NCBI RefSeq assembly: GCF_030263935.1
Contig: NZ_CP127162.1
Span: 3,987,501 to 4,051,500, forward strand
Direction of reading: 5' to 3'
Origin: Paenibacillus polygoni
Lineage (GTDB): Bacteria > Bacillota > Bacilli > Paenibacillales > Paenibacillaceae
Length of the DNA stretch: 64,000 nucleotides
Part shown: piece after piece, positions 8,948 to 18,483 of the stretch
Layout: each line of letters starts with the position of its first letter
Position numbering within the stretch: the first letter of the stretch is position 1
Notes under the pieces: model-generated
What the model was told of the DNA's origin: nothing
Database searches by the model: none
Seen by the model: the letters and a program-made list of their open reading frames with translations, nothing else
Made by a program: the position numbers and the translations under genes

Positions 8948-10138
8948 CTAGTCGATAAAAAGTGTACTTTCTTCTCTTACTTTTTTGCGTGTTAACTCAA
9001 GTAACCCAAGTCTTGTCCATCCAATGACTACGGATTTTGTTCGATCTTTCTTAATTTCTACCTCAAGAGTCCGTAAGACCCTGCTACGGTTCTCTTCCTT
9101 CTCCATATCAATAAAATCAATAATGATAATTCCACCGATATCTCGAAGACGAATAAGCCTAGCGATCTCCGCTGCGGCTTGGAGGTTTGTTGCGGTTACT
9201 GTCTCCTCAAGATTTCGTCCGCCAATATACTTTCCTGTATTGACATCAATTACGGTGAGAGCTTCCGTATGATCGATAACTACATACCCTCCACCGCCAA
9301 GCCAAACTTTCCGCTTAAAATCTTTCTCCAGCTGTTCTTGAACACCGTAAGCTTCAAACACAGTTTGATTTCCTTGATAGACATGAATTTTCGGAATTTC
9401 ACTATATACCATTTCCAAAAAATATGCTGCAGCCTCTTTAGCTCTTTGCTCATCGTCGATGACAAATTCATCGCCGCCTTCTGTATAGCTGTCACGTATA
9501 AATCGCTGCACAATACTTAAGTCCCGATGAAGCAAACGCGGAGCGCTGCATGTCTCTGCTTTGAACTGAATCCTTTCCCATTGTTTACGGAGCTGAATCA
9601 AATCTCCATCAATGGATTCCAAACTTTCTGATTCTGATACGGTGCGAATGATCATGCCTTCTTTTTCTGTTCTGCACTTTTCACTCATGATCTTTAACCG
9701 GTTTCGTTCACTTTCTTTAGCAATTCTTTTGGAAACAGCGACGTATCCAGCGAGCGGCATGTATACAATGTAGCGCCCAGGGAGTGCATAATGTGTCGTT
9801 ACCCTGGCTCCCTTGCCTCCTACGGGTTCTTTGAAGACCTGCACGATGATCTCCTGACCAACATGAAGTAGTTCCGTAATCGAAGGTTTGACCTCGGGCT
9901 GCTTATCCAAATGCGGGTGTAATACATCATCAATGTATAGAAAGGCGTTTTTTTTCTGGCCAATATCCACAAAGGCAGCTTGCATACCTGGTAATACATT
10001 GACCACCCGTCCTTTAAAAAAAGACCCGAGTAATCCACGTTCCCCTGTCCGTTCTGCTGCGTACTCAACTACCTTGCCTCTCTCCAAAAGTGCCATTTGC
10101 GTTATGTTCGGTTGGCATTGTACAATCATTTGTTTCAT
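8948..10138 (-). CDS. rng: Ribonuclease E/G family endoribonuclease, short form
   Basis: A 396-aa endoribonuclease for single-stranded RNA. An S1-like domain occupies about 36-130. The DNase I-like catalytic subdomain has VIDVNTG with Asp298 and IIDFIDM with Asp341, matching the two magnesium-binding aspartates of the family, and HFD-like segments follow. The protein ends at ELTRKKVREESTLFID, just before the CPxCxG zinc link that joins catalytic subunits in E. coli RNase E and G, so zinc-mediated dimerisation must be absent or replaced. The stop is followed closely by the rplU promoter, and no frameshifted remainder is visible downstream. RBS AGAGGTG precedes the ATG. Confidence 0.9.
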   Translation of the reverse strand: MKQMIVQCQPNITQMALLERGKVVEYAAERTGERGLLGSFFKGRVVNVLPGMQAAFVDIGQKKNAFLYIDDVLHPHLDKQPEVKPSITELLHVGQEIIVQVFKEPVGGKGARVTTHYALPGRYIVYMPLAGYVAVSKRIAKESERNRLKIMSEKCRTEKEGMIIRTVSESESLESIDGDLIQLRKQWERIQFKAETCSAPRLLHRDLSIVQRFIRDSYTEGGDEFVIDDEQRAKEAAAYFLEMVYSEIPKIHVYQGNQTVFEAYGVQEQLEKDFKRKVWLGGGGYVVIDHTEALTVIDVNTGKYIGGRNLEETVTATNLQAAAEIARLIRLRDIGGIIIIDFIDMEKEENRSRVLRTLEVEIKKDRTKSVVIGWTRLGLLELTRKKVREESTLFID

Positions 10139-10205
10139 GGCTTCACCTCTAGAGACTTTTAAAAAAGGAAAATAATAGCGACTGAACGTTCACTTATTTT
10201 GTAAA

Positions 10206-11060
10206 TTACCCCTTTTTCTCGAAATATGACTCAATAATGCGCTGTTCCGGCAAAATACCTATGATCTTGCCCCTAGCATTCATGACATAGATCATATGAT
10301 ATTTCTCTCTCTTAAATAAACGCAAGATTGTATCTAAAGGTTTCGCAGGTATCGAAATTATTGGCTGTGCAAGACTAGCAGAGGATAAATGATAAGCAAA
10401 TAACTTATCTCTATTAACTAAAAACCGAACAAATCGGTAAGGAATATTGCGATAATCTTCGATCCCCGAATAGAGTAAAAAGCATCCCATCAGCAGGATA
10501 TTTAATTCTATTTTACCTGACTCCTTCATAATAAGCGGGGACAACGAGATAATAATCATGACGACACTAGCGACAATGCTGAGCCTGTAAGTAATAACGA
10601 GTGTTTTGTAATAAGGAAGAAATAAACTGATCAAAGCCTGAGCGATTTTCCCTCCGTCAAGCGGAAGAATAGGGAGAAGATTAAACAAGGCAATGATCGC
10701 ATTCGCCTGAATAAAATAAATCAAAAACTCTCCATCCCACCAGTGTAGGCTGAGCATTCCAACTGCTGCTCCCATCATAATTACATTCTGAAGAGGTCCG
10801 GCTAGTGAAATGAGGATTTCTTTTGCCGCTGTTAAATCACCTCTGTCCTCAATGACAGCAACACCGCCAAACGGCAGCATCTGGATAGATCTTACCTGAA
10901 TACCGAGAAGTGCTGCTGCTGATGCATGTCCTAATTCATGAATAAACACAATCACAAATAAAGTGATGAGTTCAATAAACTGTCCCGTGGCAACAGACAG
11001 CATCATTAGGAGAACGAATACCGGATGCATGGACAGCTGAACACCCATCACATTAATCAA
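10206..11060 (-). CDS. spoIVFB: SpoIVFB intramembrane metalloprotease
   Basis: A 284-aa site-2-type M50 protease that cleaves pro-sigma-K in the mother cell of the sporangium. The zinc motif HELGH is at 41-45 inside a membrane segment, and the third ligand motif LPLDGG has Asp135. Several hydrophobic helices cover 12-200. The last 60 residues (TILRLFKREKYHMIYVMN) resemble a single CBS module, which binds ATP in B. subtilis. The start is probably TTG at 11060, with GGAAGTG 7 nt upstream, overlapping the 3' end of spoIVFA by 8 nt; a GTG or ATG 3-4 codons later is possible. Confidence 0.93.
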   Translation of the reverse strand: MINVMGVQLSMHPVFVLLMMLSVATGQFIELITLFVIVFIHELGHASAAALLGIQVRSIQMLPFGGVAVIEDRGDLTAAKEILISLAGPLQNVIMMGAAVGMLSLHWWDGEFLIYFIQANAIIALFNLLPILPLDGGKIAQALISLFLPYYKTLVITYRLSIVASVVMIIISLSPLIMKESGKIELNILLMGCFLLYSGIEDYRNIPYRFVRFLVNRDKLFAYHLSSASLAQPIISIPAKPLDTILRLFKREKYHMIYVMNARGKIIGILPEQRIIESYFEKKG

Positions 11061-11958
11061 ATGATATCACTTCCGTCGGATCAATATAGGTGTCTCCTTC
11101 TTTCAGTGCAAAATAGAAAGTTTGATCCTGCTTCGAAGTACTTGCCGGGATTTGACCTATGAGATCTCCCTCTTCGACCCAAGAACCCACGGTTAACTTG
11201 GTTTCTTCCAGACGACCATAAATACCAGTAAGTGTTGCTGTGTGCTGAATGACGATCGTAGTTCCCGCCTCGGGACTGTTACTGACTTCAATAACCCGTC
11301 CTGCATCCATACTTTGTACTTGCTGAATTCCTCCCCCATTCGAATCGGGTACAATCTCAATCCCCTTCATCGTAATCGCAAACGGCTGCGCAATGGTTCC
11401 CTGTATCGGGGCCATATATTTGCGCGAGGCAGAAACTTTTAGCGGGGATGGATCATCATTTTGAAAGATCGGAAGAAAAGAAGGAGCGCCTCCAAAGTGT
11501 TCTGTATACCATACTGCAGCTGAAGAAAAATCCATCTCGCGGTGGAGACTATCAGCAATAAACAGTTTGGCTGGCTGTAGAAAAGAAACATCCCACTTGA
11601 ATGCTCCCATGACTGCTCCAAATAATATCACACTGACAGCAAGCCTCCTTACAAAACCTCTCCTAAATCCACCAGAACGGACGGGAGGACTTTCTTCAGG
11701 CAGTTCACCCCAGCCTCGATATCCCTGTTTCCATAGAATTTCCGGGTCCCGTTCTTCCTCTGTTTGATCTGTTTGATCTATTCGCTCATATGGGAAAAGC
11801 CGCTCAGCCGGCTGTTCAAAAGGCTGCTGTTTCTGCTGCAATCCTTGTCCTGTTAATTCAAACCCCAGTAAATTCTTTTCCGGATGGCTTGTCTCGGATT
11901 CAAGAAGCTCCCTAATGCGTTCTTTTCTTCGTTCTTTTATATTTTGTTTGATATCCAT
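11053..11958 (-). CDS. spoIVFA: SpoIVFA regulator of SpoIVFB (degenerate M23/LytM domain)
   Basis: A 301-aa protein with a charged N-terminal cytoplasmic part (1-100), one membrane segment (about 104-122) and a C-terminal LytM-like domain (about 175-300) on the other side of the membrane. The zinc ligands of active M23 peptidases (HxxxD and HxH) are absent; the second site reads FYFALK. This fits SpoIVFA, which holds SpoIVFB inactive until cleaved by SpoIVB. The gene overlaps spoIVFB and has an AGGAGG site before its ATG. A sigma-E-like promoter lies 40-70 nt upstream. Confidence 0.88.
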   Translation of the reverse strand: MDIKQNIKERRKERIRELLESETSHPEKNLLGFELTGQGLQQKQQPFEQPAERLFPYERIDQTDQTEEERDPEILWKQGYRGWGELPEESPPVRSGGFRRGFVRRLAVSVILFGAVMGAFKWDVSFLQPAKLFIADSLHREMDFSSAAVWYTEHFGGAPSFLPIFQNDDPSPLKVSASRKYMAPIQGTIAQPFAITMKGIEIVPDSNGGGIQQVQSMDAGRVIEVSNSPEAGTTIVIQHTATLTGIYGRLEETKLTVGSWVEEGDLIGQIPASTSKQDQTFYFALKEGDTYIDPTEVISFD

Positions 11959-11995
11959 ATTCAGTCCTCCTAGTGAGGTATACTTCCACTATTTG

Positions 11996-12026
11996 ATTTT
12001 ATGAGCTGGAACAGATGAATATGAAC
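11996..12026 (-). promoter_or_regulatory. Sigma-E-like promoter of spoIVFA-spoIVFB
   Basis: On the minus strand GTTCATATT (12018-12026), a 14-bp spacer and CATAAAAT (11996-12003) agree closely with the mother-cell sigma-E consensus. The B. subtilis spoIVF operon is sigma-E dependent, so pattern and context agree. Confidence 0.65.
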
Positions 12027-12046
12027 AAGCCTTCTTTTTATATCAA

Positions 12047-12083
12047 AAAAAGGCACTAGAGCTTTTAAGCTCCAATGCCTTTT
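12047..12083 (-). terminator. Rho-independent terminator after minD
   Basis: AAAAGGCA and AGAGCTT pair with AAGCTC and TGCCTTTT around a 2-4 nt loop; the minus-strand read ends in seven T. It lies 200 nt beyond the minD stop. Confidence 0.85.
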
Positions 12084-12085
12084 AA

Positions 12086-12229
12086 TCATTCGCAAACCAT
12101 CGCTTTTATATCATTTATCTCAGTGCCGACAAAAATACGAGAACGATCAAAAATAGACCCATCCCGTAAATACAGCACAATATTTAAGTACTCACGAAGA
12201 TGAACAACATAAGCAGATATATTAAACAT
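12086..12229 (-). CDS. Possible 47-aa ORF between minD and its terminator
   Basis: The 324-base stretch 11959-12282 holds the spoIVFA promoter, the minD terminator and this small frame, which starts MFNISAYVV and ends AMVCE with the stop touching the terminator stem. Codon choice looks coding-like, but there is no ribosome binding site, the frame is open back into minD in another phase, and I know no relative. It may be a spurious or decayed gene. Confidence 0.2.
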   Translation of the reverse strand: MFNISAYVVHLREYLNIVLYLRDGSIFDRSRIFVGTEINDIKAMVCE

Positions 12230-12282
12230 AATCAGAAACATGCAAACATAAGTTTGGCCGTTTCTTTTGAGCCGACCCGCTA

Positions 12283-13077
12283 TTAACCCATCCCGAAAAA
12301 TTTCTTAAAGCGTGTAAACACACCTTTTTTCTGTTCAAGCATCATAAGCGGAACCGTATCACCAAGAATCCGTCTTGCTATGTTACGATACGCCATAGCT
12401 GCCTGCGAATCAGGATTCATAACCGTTGGTTCACCTGAGTTAGCTGCTCTAATCACAAGTTCATCATCAGGAACAATTCCAATAAGGTCAATGTTTAACA
12501 CTTGAAGAATACTATCAATATCTAGCATATCGCCTGATTTGACCATATTATTACGAATTCGATTGACCACAAGTTTAGGAGATTTCACATGCGAACTTTC
12601 AAGCAGACCGATCACTCTATCCGCATCACGTACAGCCGCATTCTCAGGAGTGGTTACAACAATCGCCTGATCTGCTCCTGCAATCGCATTTTTGAATCCT
12701 TGCTCAATTCCAGCCGGGCAATCGATAATGACATATTCAAAATCTTTTTTCAGTTCTAACACGATATCTTTTACCTGGTCGGGGGATATCGAATTTTTAT
12801 CTTTGGTCTGTGCAGCAGGAAGCATATATAGTTCATCAAAGCGCTTATCTTTGACTAATGCTTGTCCTAATCTACACCGGCCCTCAGCCACATCTACCAG
12901 ATCATATATAATCCGATTTTCAAGGCCCATAACAACATCTAGGTTGCGAAGTCCGATATCTGTATCTACCAGACATACCTTCTTGCCCAGTAAGGCAAGA
13001 GCGGTGCCTATGTTGGCGGAAGACGTTGTTTTTCCAACGCCGCCTTTCCCTGAAGTGACAACAATCGCCTCTCCCAT
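12283..13077 (-). CDS. minD: Septum-site determining ATPase MinD
   Basis: A 264-aa deviant-Walker ATPase (KGGVGKTT at 11-18) that recruits MinC to the membrane and blocks polar Z rings. The C-terminus GVFTRFKKFFGMG is the amphipathic membrane-targeting helix. It starts 5 nt after minC, with an AAGGGG site. No minE or divIVA gene is nearby. Two consecutive stops (TAA TAG) end the gene. Confidence 0.97.
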   Translation of the reverse strand: MGEAIVVTSGKGGVGKTTSSANIGTALALLGKKVCLVDTDIGLRNLDVVMGLENRIIYDLVDVAEGRCRLGQALVKDKRFDELYMLPAAQTKDKNSISPDQVKDIVLELKKDFEYVIIDCPAGIEQGFKNAIAGADQAIVVTTPENAAVRDADRVIGLLESSHVKSPKLVVNRIRNNMVKSGDMLDIDSILQVLNIDLIGIVPDDELVIRAANSGEPTVMNPDSQAAMAYRNIARRILGDTVPLMMLEQKKGVFTRFKKFFGMG

Positions 13078-13082
13078 GTATG

Positions 13083-13745
13083 CTACACCCCTTTAAACGC
13101 GTTAAAATCACGGTGCAAACGAACGATATTACTCGTCTTGTCGATCTGCATTTGTCCGTTCTGCAAGTAAGCAAACTCCATTCCCGCTTCACGCTTCTCC
13201 CATTCATCCGGAGGACGGCTGATAACCTCTGCAATTCGCAGTTGAGTCGGAGCAAAATGCGCGGCACTAATGATTGCTTCTTCATCACCGGCGCTTCCAG
13301 CATGAGCCATCCCGCGCAGCGCACCCATAATAAATATGTGACCTGTACAGCTGACGGTCCCGCCTGGATTAACGTCTCCAAGTAATAGAAGGTTACCCTC
13401 ATGATGTAAAACTTGACCCGACCGAATAATCCCAGTGATGGTCGTAATCGCTTTTGCATCGTTATGGTCATTCTTAGCATCCGGAGACTCAATGGAACGG
13501 ATCAGCAGATTACCTTTCTTTTTCAAAATTTGAAGAATGGCATCTTTCTGATCTTCAGTTACGACACGCGAACCTAATTTGACATCGACATGAATAATGG
13601 GACCAGACAATATATTTTGATGGCTGTGTTCCAGTTTATATCGTAATTCACTTAGTAGCTCTTCTAAATCACACTCGTCATCCATCAGAAAAACCAGGCC
13701 ATCCTTGATGCCTTTAATCATCACATGATTCGATTTTACTGTCAT
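13083..13745 (-). CDS. minC: Septum-site determining protein MinC
   Basis: A 220-aa inhibitor of FtsZ assembly. The N-terminal domain (1-100) is followed by the right-handed beta-helix domain (about 105-205) recognisable from GNLLLLGDVNPGG and IFIMGALRGMAHAG, the MinD-interaction part. RBS GGGAGGG lies just upstream. It shares the mreBCD-minCD operon. Confidence 0.95.
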   Translation of the reverse strand: MTVKSNHVMIKGIKDGLVFLMDDECDLEELLSELRYKLEHSHQNILSGPIIHVDVKLGSRVVTEDQKDAILQILKKKGNLLIRSIESPDAKNDHNDAKAITTITGIIRSGQVLHHEGNLLLLGDVNPGGTVSCTGHIFIMGALRGMAHAGSAGDEEAIISAAHFAPTQLRIAEVISRPPDEWEKREAGMEFAYLQNGQMQIDKTSNIVRLHRDFNAFKGV

Positions 13746-13821
13746 AAGCCTGTCCCTCCCATCTCAAACATTCGTGCCGAAGCGCAGCAGTTCCTTCTTT
13801 TCCCTGCAAAATGCAAAAACA

Positions 13822-14355
13822 TTACGTCTTATCTTTACTTAGTGATCTATGTCGAGACAGCTTATCCAGCTGTTTACGCAAAGGTACATAGATAATAAGA
13901 GCAAATATAAAATGAATAAATACCGTAGGTATCATGTATTCTACAAGTGCCCAGTCATAGGAAACATGATTAAGCTGAAAGAGTTTGTATATAAAGAACA
14001 AAATCGTATCGAACAATAAACTGCCTAAAATGACAACCATCATCATAACAGGCATCGTCGTTCGCTGAGATTTAAAAATAAGACCTAGTAAATACGCGGC
14101 CAGTCCCATGGAAAAAGAATACGGGCCAATCATGTGTCCATAAAAAACAACATCATGCAGCAACCCGAAAATAATACCAAGGACTAATGCCGTATGTCTG
14201 TGATAGTACACGGTCACAAACAAGATCGCAATATACACTAAGTTATAACCGATCCGAGGCAGCAATGCATCCGGAATAATCCATGGCATGACCGTACCTT
14301 CCAGCACAAAGAGGAGGAACAACAGAATGATGAGTACCTGCTTCCGGCCTGCCAT
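13822..14355 (-). CDS. mreD: Rod shape-determining protein MreD
   Basis: A 177-aa integral membrane protein with five to six hydrophobic helices and a short charged C-terminal tail, part of the elongasome with MreB and MreC. Its ATG overlaps the mreC stop (TAATG), a typical coupled arrangement. The sequence includes GIIFGLLHDVVFYG, a common MreD motif. Confidence 0.92.
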   Translation of the reverse strand: MAGRKQVLIILLFLLFVLEGTVMPWIIPDALLPRIGYNLVYIAILFVTVYYHRHTALVLGIIFGLLHDVVFYGHMIGPYSFSMGLAAYLLGLIFKSQRTTMPVMMMVVILGSLLFDTILFFIYKLFQLNHVSYDWALVEYMIPTVFIHFIFALIIYVPLRKQLDKLSRHRSLSKDKT

Positions 14356-15221
14356 TATGGAGTAACCTCCGGAGGAATAACAACAAATACTTCCTTCCAG
14401 TCAGTGAAGTTTGCTGCTGGCTTAATATAGGCAACTTGGGCCAAGCCATATTCACTTACTTCTATATCTTTAACTTCACCAATAATCATATATTTCGGAA
14501 AACCTTCAATGATTCCAGAAGACATAATAATATCGTTCACTTTAATGTTGGAACTTTCCGAAATTTTGGTCATTTGCAGGTACCCAGTTTTCGGATCATA
14601 TTTCTCAATCATACCAAATGTATTATTCTCTTTGCCTACGACGGTAGCTGCAATCGCATTTGCATCACTTGAGCTTGGATCGAGTGCGGTAAGAAGAGTG
14701 ACGGTCGCAGTAAAGTTACTTACATGACTAATTGTACCTACCAGTCCATCAAGGGAGGTTACTGCCATTCCTTCCTTAATTCCTGCATTCTCACCGATGT
14801 CAATGTTCAGTACACGGTTGTTAGGATCCGAATTTACACTGATGACTTGTGCAGTCCGAAGTGTATAGTTATGTCTATTCTTCTGTTCTTCAGTGAACTT
14901 CAAATCTTCCTGAAGCCTTTGATTCGTCTCGGCGAGATTACCGTATCTAACAGAATCCTGTTTATACTGTGCAACTGCTGTTTTTAACTCTTCGTTTTCT
15001 TCCTGAAGTCTCTTCAGGTTGGCTATATCCTCAAAAAATCCGGAAACATAAGAGGCAGGTTTATAAAAAACTTGCTGTACAAATCCAACCATATCTTTGG
15101 TGAATTTCTCAGGCAAGGAAAGTCCTGCTCTTGACCCCACAGTGAAACCCATTAAAGCTATAAAAATAATGATACCAACAAGTAAAATAAACAATCTTTT
15201 GTTGCCAAGCCATTTAAACAG
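14355..15221 (-). CDS. mreC: Cell shape-determining protein MreC, probable CTG start
   Basis: A 288-aa bitopic protein: short cytoplasmic tail, one membrane helix (about 10-30), a coiled coil (about 60-105, LKRLQEENEELK) and two beta domains outside the membrane. It scaffolds the elongasome. The conventional TTG at 15194 would begin inside the membrane helix and has no ribosome binding site. The frame is open 9 codons further to a CTG at 15219-15221, directly after an in-frame TAA, with GAGGG 7 nt before it, and the added residues (LFKWLGNKR) are the positively charged tail expected of MreC. I therefore prefer CTG. It overlaps mreD by 1 nt. Confidence 0.88.
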   Translation of the reverse strand: MFKWLGNKRLFILLVGIIIFIALMGFTVGSRAGLSLPEKFTKDMVGFVQQVFYKPASYVSGFFEDIANLKRLQEENEELKTAVAQYKQDSVRYGNLAETNQRLQEDLKFTEEQKNRHNYTLRTAQVISVNSDPNNRVLNIDIGENAGIKEGMAVTSLDGLVGTISHVSNFTATVTLLTALDPSSSDANAIAATVVGKENNTFGMIEKYDPKTGYLQMTKISESSNIKVNDIIMSSGIIEGFPKYMIIGEVKDIEVSEYGLAQVAYIKPAANFTDWKEVFVVIPPEVTP

Positions 15222-15450
15222 TTATAACACCCTCTTACATCCCTATTTCGTTATCATGTCTGATACTTAAAAAGGGAAAGCAAGTGTAGCGAGGCCAAAG
15301 GCCTGTTCTCTACTTTCTTGCGATCCCAACAGTAGCATCAACATAAAAAATGAATGGTGCATGATGCCATATTGCACCAACACCTACAGCCATACCGGCT
15401 CAGCTCGCGGCGGATGCAGCCAGCGGGCTGAAAGTATAAACTATCGCGGC
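15222..15450. other. mreB-mreC spacer without a gene
   Basis: These 229 bases between mreB and mreC hold no convincing ORF or terminator. A short hairpin CAGCC/GGCTG lies near 15415-15432. No clear promoter was seen, so mreC probably belongs to the mreB transcript. Confidence 0.5.
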
Positions 15451-16554
<1,104 letters not shown>

Positions 16555-16620
16555 CTAGATCAGAACACAAGGTATGTATTCTGTTATTCCGCTTATAAAC
16601 CGTTAACGTACCACATTATA

Positions 16621-17310
16621 TTATATGAACCCTTGTTCCTTCAAACTTACAAATTTTCCATCACCGATCACAACGTGATCCAAGACCTCAATTCCTACAA
16701 TATCTCCTGCCTCAAGAAGACGCTTTGTGAGCTTGATATCTTCCGGACTTGGAGTAGGATCTCCGCTGGGATGGTTATGTGCACAAATCAGAGATGCGCT
16801 GCTGCATTTGATCGCTGCACGAAATACTTCTCTTGGATGAACAATAGCAGCATTGAGACTGCCCATCGAGAGTGTTTCCTGAGCTATAACATGGTTTTTG
16901 GTGTTCAGAAACAGACATACAAAATGCTCTTTCTGCAAATACCGAAGCTGTTCCATCAATAAATCTGCTGCATCTCTTGGACTTCGTATGGTTGGACTGC
17001 TAGGCAACTTTGATTGAGACAGTCTTTGTCCTAGTTCAATTCCCGCCTTGAGCTGAACCGCTTTGGCAGGACCGACGCCTTTAATTCGTACCAATTCCTC
17101 GATACTAAAATCAACAAGACTACGCAGGCTGCCTGCCTCACTCAGAATTCGCTGAGCAACATGTATAGCAGATTCCTGCTTCGTTCCTGTCCTTAGTAAG
17201 ATAGCTAGTAGTTCCGCATGACTAAGTGCACCCGCCCCATGATGAAGCATGCGTTCTCTCGGGCGCTGTTCTTGGGGGATGTCGCGCAACATGTACCCTG
17301 GCGAACTCAT
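16621..17310 (-). CDS. radC: RadC/UPF0758 JAB-domain protein
   Basis: A 229-aa protein with a helix-hairpin-helix segment (about 70-95, RIKGVGPAKAVQLKAG) and a JAMM metalloprotease-like domain with the HxHP(x)7SxxD signature at 178-191. It is often called a DNA repair protein, but the biochemical role is unsettled; the JAMM motif predicts a zinc hydrolase. It sits between maf and mreB as in B. subtilis. Confidence 0.92.
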   Translation of the reverse strand: MSSPGYMLRDIPQEQRPRERMLHHGAGALSHAELLAILLRTGTKQESAIHVAQRILSEAGSLRSLVDFSIEELVRIKGVGPAKAVQLKAGIELGQRLSQSKLPSSPTIRSPRDAADLLMEQLRYLQKEHFVCLFLNTKNHVIAQETLSMGSLNAAIVHPREVFRAAIKCSSASLICAHNHPSGDPTPSPEDIKLTKRLLEAGDIVGIEVLDHVVIGDGKFVSLKEQGFI

Positions 17311-17395
17311 CTTTTCCCTCTTTTCAAAAACAAACCTAGAACTTCCCCATCATTTGAATCTTTAAGATCTAATTGAATCTAAAAAACATCTAATT

Positions 17396-18013
17396 TTACG
17401 TTTCATCTATGGCAAGCACATGCATACCAAGCTCCGCAAGCTGTTCGCTTAGCAAGGACAATGGCAAACCTACAACGTTAAAATAACAACCTTCAATCGA
17501 TTCAACCAGGATGGAACCAATGCCTTGAATTGCATAGGACCCTGCCTTATCAAATGGTTCTTTGGTTGCAATGTAGGCACGTATTCCTTCATCCGTCTGC
17601 GCTTTCATCTTCACTTTAGTCTTACGATGGTCTACGATGATCCGCCCTGTATCTCCCGATATGCAGGCCACTCCGGAGTACACCTCATGAGTACGGTTCT
17701 GCAGCATACCTAGCATTCGAAAAGCGTCTTCCTCATCCTTCGGTTTACCAAGTATCATTCCGTCCATTACGACAATGGTGTCGCTCCCAACGACTATTGC
17801 ACCCTCGAGACTTAATTCGTAGGAATCATAAACCGCCTTTGCCTTGCGAAGCGCTAATTCTTCAACGACTTGTTCAGGTGTATAGTCTCCTGGTGTATCC
17901 TCATCTGCATGACTTGGAACTACTTCAAAAGGTAATCTAAGAGAAGCAATGAGTTCGCGTCGACGTGGAGATGTTGAGGCTAGAATGATTCGATGGTTCT
18001 GCTGCTTTTTCAA
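17396..18013 (-). CDS. maf: Maf-type nucleoside triphosphate pyrophosphatase
   Basis: A 205-aa protein that hydrolyses non-canonical dTTP/UTP-type nucleotides to monophosphates and has been linked to septum inhibition and competence in B. subtilis. It carries the N-terminal ILASTSPRRRELI motif and the SHADED and VGSDTIVV segments of the family. The start is TTG with AAGGAG 8 nt upstream. It is followed by radC. Confidence 0.94.
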   Translation of the reverse strand: MKKQQNHRIILASTSPRRRELIASLRLPFEVVPSHADEDTPGDYTPEQVVEELALRKAKAVYDSYELSLEGAIVVGSDTIVVMDGMILGKPKDEEDAFRMLGMLQNRTHEVYSGVACISGDTGRIIVDHRKTKVKMKAQTDEGIRAYIATKEPFDKAGSYAIQGIGSILVESIEGCYFNVVGLPLSLLSEQLAELGMHVLAIDET

Positions 18014-18119
18014 AGGGATAACTCCTTACTTCACCGATAATGCGATAAGCATTTCTGTTTTAATCGTTTTTTGTACTGACTTAAAACTGCTAAGGCATGA
18101 TCAAAGTGAACATACCGGA

Positions 18120-18362
18120 TTACAATTTGCGATAGAGCCAAATTGCTGATACCATACCCAGCAGACTAAGCAGGCTCATTTTCAATTGAATGTTTAGGTT
18201 ATAACTAATAATGTCGAAATTTGCTTTGGGCGACCAACTGATTGTCGTCGTATTCGTTAGAATAGAAAGAGCCTTGAATTGCTCTAGACCCTTGGATATG
18301 AAGGCTCCTATTAACCAACCCAAGAGCAGAAACAGTAACAACATGCCGAAATTTTTTTTCAT
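18120..18362 (-). CDS. DUF4321-like small membrane protein
   Basis: An 80-aa protein with two hydrophobic helices (about 5-22 and 58-76). The frame is open 40 codons further upstream, but GAGGGAAGAG sits just before this ATG. Proteins of this kind (DUF4321) are typically found next to maf and spoIIB-like genes in Firmicutes. Function is unknown; the location suggests the cell-division or shape operon. Confidence 0.75.
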   Translation of the reverse strand: MKKNFGMLLLFLLLGWLIGAFISKGLEQFKALSILTNTTTISWSPKANFDIISYNLNIQLKMSLLSLLGMVSAIWLYRKL

Positions 18363-18483
18363 TGTACTCTTCCCTCGCCATATTTTGACACCTACATTAT
18401 TATACGGGAAGCAACGCGTAAGTACAAATACAAATCCGGCCTGGGGAAGTATTTCCATTTCCCGGCCGGACCAAAGGGTCACC

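Noticed and set aside
12230..12282. Upstream extension of the 47-aa frame after minD
   Set aside because: The frame is open into minD in another phase, lacks a ribosome site and shows no family pattern, so the extension is not used.
16560..16590. LexA or other operator at the imperfect palindrome CAGAACAC/GTATTCTG after radC
   Set aside because: The spacing and sequence do not match the Gram-positive LexA box, and the site lies between radC and mreB where no damage control is expected. It is probably a weak hairpin.
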